Of a DNA stretch of 64,000 bases, positions 1 through 9,984 are shown one piece after another. Position numbers and translations under genes: made by a program. The notes beneath the pieces are model-generated. The model did no database searches. It had not been told where the DNA came from and saw only the letters and a list, made by a program, of their open reading frames with translations. Position 1 is the stretch's first letter. Each line of letters begins with the position of its first letter. This DNA is from Symbiodinium natans (Eukaryota > Sar > Dinophyceae > Suessiales > Symbiodiniaceae): NCBI GenBank assembly GCA_905221605.1, contig CAJNDS010002565.1, positions 70,001 through 134,000 of the forward strand. The letters are read 5' to 3'.

Positions 1-126
1 CAAACGCTAAGCCCTGAACCCTAATCCATAAACCCTCAACCCTAAACCTTAAACCCTAACATGAAGCTGCAAGCCAGCCCTAATTACACCCTAAACCCCA
101 AAACCCTAAGAGCCCTAGCTAGGCAG

Positions 127-173
127 GGAGGCCCCTCCGCGAAGCGGAGAAAGGGACAGTCCCATCTTGACAG
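127..173 (+). CDS. candidate exon, basic peptide
   Basis: Open frame beginning GGPSAKRRKGQSHLD after an AG (125-126) and before GTGCAG. Rich in Lys/Arg. It sits between a CCCTAAA-type region and a TTTAGGG-type region, as the better-supported exons do. No family recognised; could be chance. Confidence 0.3.
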
Positions 174-450
174 GTGCAGAAAAAGCGGGGCGGCGGCGGA
201 GTCGTTTAGGGCTTATAGGGCTTATAACCCTAAACCCTAAACCCTAAACCTTAAACCCTAAACCCTAAACCTTTATAGGGCTCAGGGCGTAGTGGGTCAC
301 GGTGATGGCTTAAGTCTTTAAGTGTCTACTACCGGCGTAGGGATGAGGATCCAGAGTCTAGGGTTTGAAGGGTTTAGGGTTTAGGGTTTATTAGGGTTTA
401 GGGTTTAGGGTTTAGGGTTTTTCAGGGCACCTAAACGCCAAACCCTCAAG

Positions 451-492
451 GTTGAGAGTCGCAGCCTGACACACCAGGAGAGGAAGTTTTCG
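451..492 (+). CDS. candidate exon, 14 codons
   Basis: VESRSLTHQERKFS in phase 0, bounded by AAG| upstream and |GTTTAGGG downstream, so the donor would be the telomere-type repeat itself. Short and of unknown product. Confidence 0.3.
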
Positions 493-690
493 GTTTAGGG
501 TTTAGGGTTTAGGGTTTAGGGTTCAGGGTTCAGGGTTCAGGGGTTTAGGGCTTAGGGTTTAGGGTTTAGGGTTGAGGGTTGAGGGTTGAGGGTTGAGGGT
601 GTTGTTCTTAGGGGAGACCCCGAAGGGTTCCAAAACCAAGAAGTCGAGGTGTCCAGTCTTGGGTCGGCATCCCCCCCCCCCCCCCCCCCC

Positions 691-765
691 CCTCCAATCA
701 TAACTGTACTTATAACCCTCTTTGGCACTTAAGGGGCTTCTGAGTGGGTTACAAGCATAGTGTGC
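691..765. mobile_element. degenerate MITE-A fragment
   Basis: Shares with the better copies (62604-62747, 44135-44269) the core CATAACTGTACTTATAAC, then GGCACTTAAGGGGCTT and GTGGGTTA. Preceded by a 20+ base C-run at 671-692. Terminal repeats are eroded. Confidence 0.4.
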
Positions 766-1054
766 AGTTCCAGATGCTGGTAGCAGTGTTTAAGGTCTAA
801 GTAGTTCAAGGCCTACTAAACCCTAAAGCCCTAAACCCTAACCCTGCACCCTAAACCCTAAACCCTAAACACCCTAAACCCCAAACCCTAAACACCCTAA
901 ACACCCTAAACCCTAACCCTAACCCCTAAACCCTAAACCCTAAACCCTAAACCCTAAACCCTAAACCCTAAACCCTAAACCCTAAACCCTAAACCCTAAA
1001 CCCTAAACCCTAAACCCTAAACCCTAAACGTGACGTTGGCCCTTAAGGACGCAG

Positions 1055-1120
1055 GCAGCAGCAGAAGTGCAACTGCCAGGCCAGCCTACTCTTGGACCCC
1101 GATGAAGCCCAAAGCCTCGC
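1055..1120 (+). CDS. candidate exon, unknown product
   Basis: After CGCAG| the frame reads QQQKCNCQASLLLDPDEA then QSLA, amphipathic and unbiased in composition. The exon is preceded by the 817-1030 CCCTAAA array and followed by the 1130-1205 TTTAGGG array. Possible donors are GC at the GCCCAA, GC at GCGTTT or GT at GTTTGG, so the end is uncertain. Confidence 0.4.
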
Positions 1121-1205
1121 GTTTGGGGGCTTAGGGTTTAGGGTTTAGGGTTTAGGGTTTAGGGTTAGGGGTTTAGGGTTTAGGGTTGAGGGTTGAGGGT
1201 TTAGG

Positions 1206-2315
1206 GTTCATGGTTGCCTTTACGTGACATTACGTGTTAGGGCTTGAAGGTTACGGGGCCACCTCGTAACAAGTGGTAGACGCAGGCTGACGAACCCAGT
1301 CTCCAGAGCATCTGAAGTCTCGGTGAAACTGCTACGCGCGGGAGGATTAGTGAGCACTGTTTATAACCCGAAACCCGAAACCCCAAACCCTATATAAGCC
1401 CGAAAAAGGATGAGTTTGGGGCTTCCCATGCTCATAACACATGTTATTGCATACCTGAAATAGTGTGCTGTGCGTAGCAGCAGCTCTTCCCAAGCTTGCA
1501 ACCGCTGGATGCAGGCGAAGCCTAGACCCCAACCCTAAACACCACTTTGAACCGTAAACCCTAATCCCTTAGGGTTTAGGGTTTAGGGTCGGTTTAGGGT
1601 TTAGGGTTTAGGGTTAAACCCTAAACCCTGAGGCCAGTAGTCCCTGTCCCTGAAACCCGCAACCTCCTATCACCCCTAAACCTAACCCCTAAAGCCCAAA
1701 AACACACTAAACCCCTAACTCCAACCCTAAGCCCTACCCCCAACTCCCAAACCCTAACCCCTCAACCCCAAAAATGCCCCTATGGCCCTAAACCCTAAAC
1801 CCTAAACCTTATGGCCTATAAAGCCCATCTTCCAGGCGTCTCCGGCAGCGACGGCATTGCAGAAGGGACCACGCCCTTACCGAAGGCACTGGCTTGGCGC
1901 CCTACACCCTACACCCTGAAGCCAAAACCCTAAACCCTAAAAGCCTATACCCTAAAATCAGTTGTGTACTTTTATTTAGACGCACTGTGTATTGTCCCGT
2001 AGATGACACTTATTCGTATTCCTGTTCCGGTTCTTCGGGTTTTTCTAACATCATTTTGGGATAGATTGTTATTTGAAAAGCGATATTTTCTCTGCAGCCA
2101 CACCCAACTCCGACGGAAGGACAGTCATTCCAATTCCTCCTCTAAACCCTCACCTCCCCCCCCCCCTCCCCCGGCCTCCCCTAACCCCCTAAACCCTACA
2201 CCTACTGCCCCAACACCCTGAACCCTACGTAACCCTAAACCCTAAACCCTAAATCCTAAACCCTAAAACCCTCAACCCGAAACCCACACCCCCCCCCCCT
2301 GCAAGCCTACGCCAG
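1206..2315. other. repeat-rich stretch without supported gene
   Basis: Degenerate 7-mer arrays in both orientations with unique pieces at about 1250-1350, 1400-1530 and 1830-1910. The last is open in two frames on + after CCAG (ASPAATALQKGPRPYRRHW, or GVSGSDGIAEGTTPLPKALA) but I cannot choose between them. Confidence 0.4.
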
Positions 2316-2400
2316 ATGCGGCCGACAGCTCCCGTGATTGGCGAGGCTTGCCCTTCAGTTCTTGCGGCTTCACCTGGCCTCCCAATCAACAGTTTCAGGG
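2316..2400 (+). CDS. candidate exon with consensus GTGAGT donor
   Basis: Acceptor CGCCAG| and donor |GTGAGT. The frame between is open for 28 codons (AADSSRDWRGLPFSSCGF then TWPPNQQFQ). A perfect GTGAGT donor and unbiased composition make this one of the better isolated exons at the left end. Gene and product unknown. Confidence 0.5.
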
Positions 2401-2999
2401 GTGAGTTTTAGGGTTGAGGGTTTAGGGTTTAGGGTGAGTTTTAGGGTTGAGGGTTTAGGGTTTCGGGTGAGTTTGAGGGTTTAGGGTTTAGGGTTGATGG
2501 TTTGCGGTTTGGGGCTTATAGGCTTGAGGTAACTTGGTGTTGATGCTTCCGGGGAGGGCCAGAGGGTGTTCTTTTTTGTTTTAAGCGAGGGTCTCTTCTT
2601 GGGCGCCTGTTTTTTGGTTAATATTGCAGCATCTCTTGAAAAGTTACGTTTCGCCTTGACGGGCTGAGGGTTCATACTGCAGGAACCTCATGTCGCCTTG
2701 CGTCTAGGCGGCTTTGGCTTGGGTTTAGGAGTCATTTAGGGTTCATGCAGGGTTGAGCGTTTAGGGTGTAGGGTTACAGGTCAGCGTTGACAATGAGGCG
2801 TCCATTGTGTACACGTAGAGTTGCAAGACCCTGAACGCATTGGGCTCAAAAACATAGCTTAGCTTGTATCCTAAGCGCAAAATACATTAATTTTGCTTGT
2901 AGTTCCCTAATTACACCCTAAACCTTATAACTTATGTTGTGCTACTGATACAAGAGCTATGCTTCTCAGTCCCTAAAGTTGGTTTATATGGCCAAGGCC

Positions 3000-3154
3000 C
3001 CCCCCCCCCACACACACACGCACACACACACGCACACGCACACGCACACGCACCCGCACCCGCACACGCACACGCGCACGCGCACGCGCACGCGCACGCG
3101 CACGCGCACGCGCACGCGCACGCGCACGCGCACGCGCACACACACACACACACT
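3000..3154. repeat. CA/CG microsatellite
   Basis: C-run followed by CACACG and CGCACG alternations, about 150 bp of purine-pyrimidine alternation. All six frames stay open only because of the repeat; the His/Ala, Thr/Arg and Cys/Val ORFs there are artefacts. Confidence 0.95.
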
Positions 3155-4017
3155 GGAAAGGTACATTTTGGGCACATACTCATACTGCGAATGAAGCCAA
3201 TCAAGCTATTTATCAAACTATCTTCTAGAATGACATGAACACATATTATACATATATATATATATGCTTATTTATTTATGTTTACTTATTTTCTTTATTT
3301 GCTTTATGCCGATGTTTTAAATGTACACCAGTAGCTCTTGGCAGAGGGTGCGGATACTGAACACAGAAGGGAAACGGCTCTTTTCTTCCAAAGGTTGAAC
3401 ACCTTACTAAGAAGCCCTGAGCCACAGTTGGTCGTATTGTTAAATGTTGTATTGTAATGTATTGTACCGGAAATGGTGTATTGCATATATATATATATAC
3501 TGTATATCGCATATTGTATCTTGTTTTTTGTGCATTGTGTATCGTGTACTGTTTACCGTATATTGTGTAGTGCCGTATTCTTTCTTATGTATTTTGTTCT
3601 ATAGTATTATATATATATACATATATATATATAGTATTGTGTTTTTGTGTAAGGGCAGGGCGTCTCATGGGAATAGCGGGTCAGTCCATGGCTGACACTG
3701 TAGGCATGTTGTAGGCGCAGTGACCTTGCCACTCACGACAAGAGCAGGGCACTGGTATCGTGCGAGAGCATGGGGGAGCGCCGTCGCTGTCTCAAGCACC
3801 GGTCGAAGCAGGCCCCGGAGGCAAATCTGTGCCGGCGGAGGCCTCTGCAGGACACGGCGCAGCAATCCCGTGCCTGTGTGTGGCCTGTGGCGCGGAGTGC
3901 ACGGACGTCGCATCGGGGTTCAGGGTTTAGGTCCAGGATTGCAAGTGACCGGGTTTAGGTTTTGGGGTTTAGGCTCATAGCCTCATTTCGTCCACAGCCT
4001 AGAGGTCAAGGCGCAGC
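3155..4017. other. AT-repeat stretch and upstream region of the LRR gene
   Basis: TA-rich runs at 3247-3266, 3486-3500 and 3607-3634, then GC-rich sequence 3660-3920 that is open in several frames (for example MGERRRCLKHRSKQAPEANL at 3770) without a clear favourite. A possible trans-splice or 3' splice acceptor CGTCCACAG lies at about 3990-3998, just ahead of the LRR start codon. If this is a dinoflagellate, spliced-leader addition there would be expected; that is inference. Confidence 0.35.
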
Positions 4018-5919
4018 ATGGCCGACCTGGCACCTGGATTTCGGGCCATGCTTCGTGGGTTGTCTCAAGAAGAACGGAAGGTCCTCCGTCAGTGCCTTGA
4101 CGAATTTGAGGGCCCCACTGCCGGCCGACAGTTCACGGTCTGTGGTCTCGGTGGTTCAGAAGTGCAGCTTCCTCTTGAAGACAACATGACTGCGGAAGAC
4201 TTGCGCAAGAGCATCGCGGGAAGGATCGGCTTGCGGTTAGGTGGCGTGCTTGCCCTGGCTGCTGGCGGCAATGCCCTGGACGATTCGAAGCCGCTGTTGG
4301 AGCAAGTTCAGGGCAACGTCATCACTTATGTGGTTCAACAGGTTGCCTTTGCCATATTACTATGTTTTCCCTTGTTATTTGAGTGCAAAAGAGAACCTTC
4401 TCTTGGATTCTTTTAATAAGAGGGTTTTAAGGGGCCGACCGAGGCTTCTGCAGGGCACGCAGCCGATGCGCTTCTGCGAGCCATTGATGGCCAATGCCTG
4501 AGCGTGATGGACGCACATGCAAAGGACGCAATCTCTTCGTTGACATTGTGGAGTGACTGCAGTATCGAGAATGTTGAACTCCCTAAAGGTCTGCAGTCCT
4601 TGAGCTTCGGAGACAGCTTCAACCAGAGCTTGGAGAATGTGGCCTTGCCTGGCAGCTTGCAGTCCTTGAGCTTCGGGCATCGCTTCAACCAGAGCTTGGA
4701 GAATGTGGCCTTGCCTGGCAGCTTGCAGTCCTTGAGCTTCGGGTATTGCTTCAACCAGAGCTTGGAGAATGTGGCCTTGCCTGGCAGCTTGCAGTTCTTG
4801 AGCTTCGGACAGGATTTCAGCCAGAGCTTGGAGAATGTGGCCTTGCCTGGCAGCTTGTAGTCCTTGAGCTTCGGACAGGATTTCAGCCAGAGCTTGGAGA
4901 ATGTGGCCTTGCCTGTCAGCTTGCAGTCCTTGAGCTTCGGGCATCGCTTCAACCAGAGCTTGGAGAATGTGGCCTTGCCTGGCAGCTTGCAGTCCTTGAG
5001 CTTCGGAGACAGCTTCAACCAGAGCTTGGAGAATGTGGCCTTGCCTGGCAGCTTGCAGTCCTTGAGCTTCGGACACTATTTCAACCAGAGCTTGGAGAAT
5101 GTGGCCTTGCTTGGCAGCTTGAAGTCCTTGAGCTTCGGGCATCGCTTCAACCAGAGCTTGGAGAATGTGGCCTTGCCTGGCAGCCTGCAGTCCTTGAGAT
5201 TCGGGTATTGCTTCAACCAGAGCTTGGAGAATGTGGCCTTGCCTGGCAGCTTGCAGTCCTTGAGCTTCGGACAGGATTTCAGCCAGAGCTTGGAGAATGT
5301 GGCCTTGCCTGTCAGCTTGCAGTCCTTGAGCTTCGGGCATCGCTTCAACCAGAGCTTGGAGAATGTGGCCTTGCCTGGCAGCTTGCAGTCCTTGAGCTTC
5401 GGACAGGATTTCAGCCAGAGCTTGGAGAATGTGGCCTTGCCTGGCAGCTTGAAGTCCTTGAGCTTCGGGCATCGCTTCAACCAGAGCTTGGAGAATGTGG
5501 CCTTGCCTGGCAGCTTGCAGTCCTTGAGCTTCGGAGACAGCTTCAACCAGAGCTTGGAGAATGTGGCCTTGCCTGTCAGCTTGCAGTCCTTGAGCTTCGG
5601 GCATCGCTTCAACCAGAGCTTGGAGAATGTGGCCTTGCCTGGCAGCTTGCAGTCCTTGAGCTTCGGAGACAGCTTCAACCAGAGCTTGGAGAATGTGGCC
5701 TTGCCTGGCAGCTTGCGGTCCTTGAGCTTCGGAACGTTGTTCAACCAGAGCTTGGAGAATGTGGCCTTGCCTGGCAGCTTGCAGTCCTTGAGCTTCGGGC
5801 ATCGCTTCAACCAGAGCTTGGCGAATGTGGCCTTGCTCAGTGGGCTTGTGCGCTTGGATGGTAGGGGTGTTTCTGTTGTTGTGCACGCGTCTGGTCACAA
5901 GAACGGCAGCGAGCTCTGA
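4018..5919 (+). CDS. ubiquitin-like domain + leucine-rich-repeat protein, one intron, internal TAG
   Basis: The ATG at 4018 opens a 108-codon segment ending ITYVVQQ (to about 4341). Residues ~35-108 (from QFTVCGLGG to VVQQ) look like a ubiquitin-like beta-grasp fold. An intron of about 112 bp follows (GTTGCC at 4342, AG at 4452-4453), then exon 2 from about 4454 (HAADALLRAIDGQCLSVMDA). 19 leucine-rich units of 22 residues run from 4567 to 5820, then a short C-terminus ending GSEL and TGA at 5917-5919. The simple GT-AG join leaves exon 2 out of phase, so the exact border is unresolved. Codon 4858-4860 is TAG where every other unit has CAG; without readthrough or a sequence error the product stops after about four units. 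The array resembles the BspA/dinoflagellate type with FNQSL and LPGSLQSLSFG. LRR function is probably protein binding; no enzymatic domain is seen. Confidence 0.8.
4567..5820. repeat. 19 tandem 66-bp LRR units
   Basis: 1254 bp = 19 x 66 exactly. Unit protein ENVALPGSLQSLSFGHRFNQ plus SL. DNA identity between units is very high, including third positions, which implies recent homogenisation. Variation is focused on two adjacent residues after FG: HR, DS, YC, QD, HY or TL. A QD unit is followed by a PVSLQ then HR unit twice, so multi-unit blocks were copied. Because 66 is divisible by three, long antisense ORFs (up to 531 codons) exist and are artefacts. Confidence 0.95.
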
Positions 5920-6011
5920 AGTCGAAATCAATCCGGATGCCTTCAATTTCAGGGGGCTTCTAGATCCCACACCCTACCCCTTCAAGGTCAACCCTAGTTT
6001 AGGGGTTGTGT

Positions 6012-6125
6012 TTTTTTCCTGAGGGTTCTGATGTATGGGCCCTTGGGTTGTGTAGGGAACATGTAAGGGTACATCGGGGGGTCCCCTTTCAGGGCCCATA
6101 CTCAGGGACCATGTAACTACCCTAA
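6012..6125. mobile_element. MITE-E copy
   Basis: Short palindromic element: TTCTGATGTATGGGCCC on the left and GGGCCCATACTCAGGGACC on the right, ending ATGTAACTACCCTAAGA. Other copies: 7085-7210, 8577-8645, 22342-22455, 22556-22608, 26222-26330, 28690-28765. Size and inverted symmetry suggest a non-autonomous DNA transposon; no coding capacity. Confidence 0.7.
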
Positions 6126-7908
6126 GATTTGTTTTTGCGTGGGGCAGGGCTTTCGAGGGAGCATGTTGCATGTTGTGGCTTACTCGTTCTCAATCAAGAG
6201 TAGCTGAGGAAGTAGGTGCCCTAGACAATCCCGTAAAGGGTGCTATATAGGGGGGGGGGGAGGCGGGGGGGGGGGGGGGGCGGGTTATATTAAGTAAAAG
6301 GTACCTAAACCCAAAACTCAAAACCCTAAACCTTAAACCCTAAACCCCAAACCCTAAACCCTAAGCCCTAAACCCTAAACCCCAAACCCCTAAACCCTAA
6401 ACCCTAAACCCTAAACCCTAAAACCCTAAACCCTAAACCCTAAACCCTAAACCCTAAACCCTAAAACCCTTAACCCTTAAACCCTAAACCCTAAACCCTA
6501 AACCCTAAACCCTAAACCCTAAACCCTAAACCCTAAACCCTAAACCCTAAACCCTAAACCCTAAACCCTAAACCCTACCCTTCCAGGGAGGCGGAGGCGT
6601 AGAGCATGGGGCCTAGGCCCAGGTGCCCTGGGCAGTTGCTTTCCCCAAAATCTAAGGGTAAAAGCCCTAAACCCTAAACCCTAAACCCTAAACCCTAAAC
6701 CCTAAACCCGAAAAAGCGTGGAAGGTTCGCAAGGATGAACCGGCCGGCCGACCCAGCAGATGAACCCTATGACGCCCAGCAACCCTATGAACCCTGTAAA
6801 CCCTGTGAACCCTAAGATTCCTATGAACCTTATGATCCACCTTATGAACCCTAGCTATGTACCTTATGACCCCCCAAAAAATAGAAGCAAAATAAATCCT
6901 TCAACAACCCCATGAACCCCTATGGGCCCTACATACCCAATGAACTCTATGAACCCTTATAACATCTTATAACCCTTATCAACCCTAATAGACCCTATGA
7001 GCCCTGTGAACCCCATATCCAACCGTGACCCTAAACCTTAAAAGCCCTAGAAAGCCTGGGAAACCTATCAGCCCCATGATCTAAGGGAAGTTACATGGTT
7101 CCTTCAGATGACCTCCTTTAAAGGGTTCTGATTTATCCGCGCTTGGGTTGTATAGGGTATATAATGGGTTTCTAAGAGGTCCCCTTTTAAGGGCCCCTTT
7201 CATAGGCTATGTAACCACCCGGAGGCATGAGCCTTACAAACCTTCATAAACCCTTAAGGCCTTATGAACCCTTACCGGTCCATGTACCTATATAGTGTAT
7301 AATTGGGCCTGAAAGGGGTTCCTGTGTAGTAGCTTTAAGGGCCAAGTATATGCTATTTAGGTACATGGACCCCTAGGGTCATAAAGCCTTATGAAACCTG
7401 GCATACGGGGGCTTACGAACATAGGGGACGGGGACCCCTAAAATATACCCCTAGTAGTAGGATTCCCAGATAATACGGACCCCAAAAAGGTACCCCTAAT
7501 TTCGGAACCTCCCCCATAGACCCTTAGGTTCAGAAACCCTTATGAAAACTTGCCCATACACCCTTGGAAGCTGTTTTGACTTAGTAAGTCTACTTAGTAT
7601 CCCCCAGAAACCCTCTTATCATCCCCAGAACCCCACCTTACGAACCCTACTTACCAAGTCAAAACCCTAAACCCTAAACCCTAAACCCTAAACCCTAAAC
7701 CCTAAACCCTAAACCCTAAACCCTAAACCCTAAACCCTAAACCCTAAACCCTAAACCCTAAACCCTAAACCCTAAACCCTAAACCCTAAACCCTTAAACC
7801 TAAACCCTAAACCCTAAACCCTAAACCCTAAACCCTAAACCCTAAACCCTAAACCCTAAACCCTAAACCCTAAACCCTAAACCCTAAACCCCTGAGCATC
7901 CGATGCAG
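6126..7908. other. repeat arrays and decayed elements, no supported gene
   Basis: G-runs at 6249-6281, CCCTAAA arrays 6301-6575 and 6660-6712, a long degenerate CCCTATGAACC-type stretch 6760-7080, MITE-E at 7085-7210, a MITE-C half at about 7434-7520, MITE-G at 7556-7660 and the 7663-7892 array. A possible exon at 6582-6660 (after CCAG) is too ambiguous to call. Confidence 0.5.
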
Positions 7909-7967
7909 GGACCCCGAGTCGAACAGCTCTAAGCGGATGAGAGGCGTCAAAGGGGCTCCGAGTGAAG
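7909..7967 (+). CDS. candidate exon between opposing telomere-type arrays
   Basis: After ATGCAG| the frame reads DPESNSSKRMRGVKGAPSE and ends at |GTTTAG. It is preceded by the 7663-7892 CCCTAAA array and followed by the 7985-8060 TTTAGGG array, a clear example of the exon-in-the-middle arrangement. Product unknown. Confidence 0.45.
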
Positions 7968-8409
7968 GTTTAGCCATTCGGGGTTTTTAGGGTTTAGGGT
8001 TTAGGGTTTAGGGTTTAGGGTTTAGGGTTTAGGGTTTAGGGCTAGGGATTTAGGGTTGAGGGTTTTGGGTTTGGGGTTTGGGGGATTTAGGGTTTTTTTT
8101 TTTTTTTTTTTTTTTTGGGGGGGGGGGGTTCAGGCTTTTTGGGGTCTTAGGGGTTTTGGGGGTAGGTTTCCGGGCTTTAGGTTTTGGAGTTGGGCGTCTC
8201 GGGTTTGTTTCAGGGTATGGGGGGGGGCAGGGTGTTGAGTTTCGGGGAATCCGAATCAGTTGTTTGAGGTATGCTCGGACCCCTAACCACACAGTTCTTC
8301 GATCATGCTTCGTGTATATGGCGGCACTTAGTTTTCCGAGTCGCATGCGTCATCTGTGGGATGCTTCAAGTTGCGGACAGTCACGTAGGTCTTCTGCCTC
8401 CTGAAAACC

Positions 8410-8512
8410 CGGAGACTCCAAAACCCCTCAATTAAGGAACATCCCTTAAATTATAGTAGGAACCCTAATATGATTTAAGGCGTATTCTTAAGGGGTTTTG
8501 GAGTTTCTGGGA
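8410..8512. mobile_element. MITE-H palindromic element
   Basis: Left end GACTCCAAAACCCCT and right end AGGGGTTTTGGAGTT are inverted repeats; the interior (CCCTTAAAT ... ATTTAAGG) continues the palindrome. A related core is at about 35776-35840. It lies about 28 bases upstream of the candidate acceptor at 8540. Confidence 0.7.
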
Positions 8513-8540
8513 ACCCTCCATGACTGGCTTTGAGCAAAAG

Positions 8541-8574
8541 GACCTGCTGCGCAGTAGCTGCATTTCGTCATCAC
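8541..8574 (+). CDS. candidate short exon
   Basis: CAAAAG| then DLLRSSCISSS before |GTCTAA. Frame is also open upstream to about 8517. Product unknown. Confidence 0.3.
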
Positions 8575-8723
8575 GTCTAAGGGTAGTTTCATGGGCCCTT
8601 GATATATAAGGGGTCCCCTTTTTCAGGGCCCGTACGAAGGGACCAGACCCTAAACCCTAAACCCTAAACCCTAAACCCTAAACCCTAAACCCTAAACCCT
8701 CTCTCATGGCAAGCATTGTGCAG

Positions 8724-8805
8724 GAAACCTGGTCTTGTGTCCGGCCTGTCAGATTATGGCCTGTGCATGAGCAAGAAGGACGCCAAAGGAAGCCCCAAAA
8801 TTGGG
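8724..8805 (+). CDS. candidate exon, possible kinase activation-segment fragment
   Basis: Acceptor GTGCAG|, frame KPGLVSGLSDYGLCMSKKDA then KGSPKIG, donor |GTTTAGGG from the repeat. LSDYGL followed about ten residues later by KGSP resembles the DFG-to-activation-loop region of tyrosine-kinase-like kinases, with Tyr in place of Phe. It is one short exon and the order of other kinase-like pieces (11622, 15567) does not fit a single gene, so the assignment is weak. Flanked by CCCTAAA (8641-8702) and TTTAGGG (8802-8870) arrays. Confidence 0.4.
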
Positions 8806-9056
8806 GTTTAGGGTTTAGGTTTAGGGTTTAGGGTTTAGGGTTTAGGGTTTAGGGTTTAAGGTTTAGGGTCACTACTATTATACGCTTATTCCTTTTAAGG
8901 TTTATGAACCAAAAACCCTTTTTGGGTTTCCTTTGTTCCCCAAGACAAGACCGGAGAGGGAAGGCAAAGTACACCTTCACAGAATGCAGCAGAAAACGTG
9001 CCAAGAAAGTGACGCCTGCATCATCACGTGCGTGCTTGCACTGTGTGCCAGGGTTT

Positions 9057-9139
9057 ACGGTTGATAGGGTTGATAGGCTTGATAGGGTTGATAGGGTTGA
9101 TAGGGTTGATAGGGTTGATAGGGTTGATAGGGTTGATAA
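9057..9139. repeat. GTTGATAGG minisatellite
   Basis: About nine copies of a 9-bp unit, GTTGATAGG, directly followed by normal TTTAGGG-type sequence. It looks like a diverged and re-amplified 7-mer variant. Confidence 0.85.
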
Positions 9140-9220
9140 GGCCTTGGGGTTTGGGGTTTAGGGTTTTTAGGGTTTAGGGTGTAGGGGGAACCTAGGCCTG
9201 GGCTCTGCGTTGGGGTGCAG

Positions 9221-9458
9221 AAATCTGCATGTGCAGACGTGCTTGGTACCGTAGTGCACGCTCGCTGCTCCCTGGTCTCACATCTAAACATTGATATAAC
9301 CCTCCACAACGAAGGAACCACGCAGGAGTTGCCGCTGGCCGAGGATTCGGTATCCTGGTTCGACCTCAAGCAAGATTCCCTCAGAATCATGAGCCAGCAC
9401 GAGCCAGCAATAAAGGTGCTTCTCTCAACGTGGGCTTCGCAAGGCCGTCTTCTCCGCG
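9221..9458 (+). CDS. long candidate exon, unknown protein
   Basis: 238 bases between GGTGCAG| and |GTAAGC, open for 79 codons in phase 0: KSACADVLGTVVHARCSLVS, HLNIDITLHNEGTTQELPLA, EDSVSWFDLKQDSLRIMSQH, then EPAIKVLLSTWASQGRLLR. Mixed composition, no low complexity, good donor; the largest non-LRR exon seen. I do not recognise the family. Confidence 0.6.
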
Positions 9459-9984
9459 GTAAGCCTACCCTTCCTTCGAGTTGCATAGCAATTGGCTTCT
9501 TAAGGCCCCTAGTAATCTATAGAGTGGGATAAGGGTAGGTTCTCATGAATAGCTTTGCTTTCACCGATCCATACCGCTGCCATGGTGTCACGGTTGCTGC
9601 ATATTGCGCCGAATCTCTGCTGCAGTGCATGGTGCGCGTTCTGTGTTCCATGTGTTCGCATGTGTTCCAGGACAAGGTAGATGTACGTTTGTATATGCTT
9701 TTTTATGGAGGGGAAATCTAGGACGTAGCAGTTCGAGACCGCTGTTCAACAGCTGCTTGAATGTTGGATGGCTTTGAGACATAGGGCATGTAGGGTTTAG
9801 GTTTACAAGGGACCCTCTTTACCTTCAGTTTTTTTGTGGTTGTACCTACTAATTAAGGCTAGTTGCTACTAAACTGCAGGTAAAGAGAGTTCCAGGCAGT
9901 CCTTTGGAGTAATTTTGAATCTCCCCTCTTTTCCTTTTAAGGGAACCTATTCAGAAATCAGGAATGTTATAGAGACCACTCAGA

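Noticed and set aside
1-600. Chromosome end
   Set aside because: Telomere-type arrays occur in both orientations all along the window and are interrupted by unique DNA, so the left edge is not special.
2932-3238. Overlapping ORFs on both strands with Cys/Ala, His/Thr and Val/Arg repeats
   Set aside because: Created by the CA/CG microsatellite.
4375-5970. 531-codon antisense ORF across the LRR array
   Set aside because: The 66-bp unit is a multiple of three, so one missing stop per unit opens the whole antisense frame. The + frame has the LRR pattern and ubiquitin-like N-terminus.
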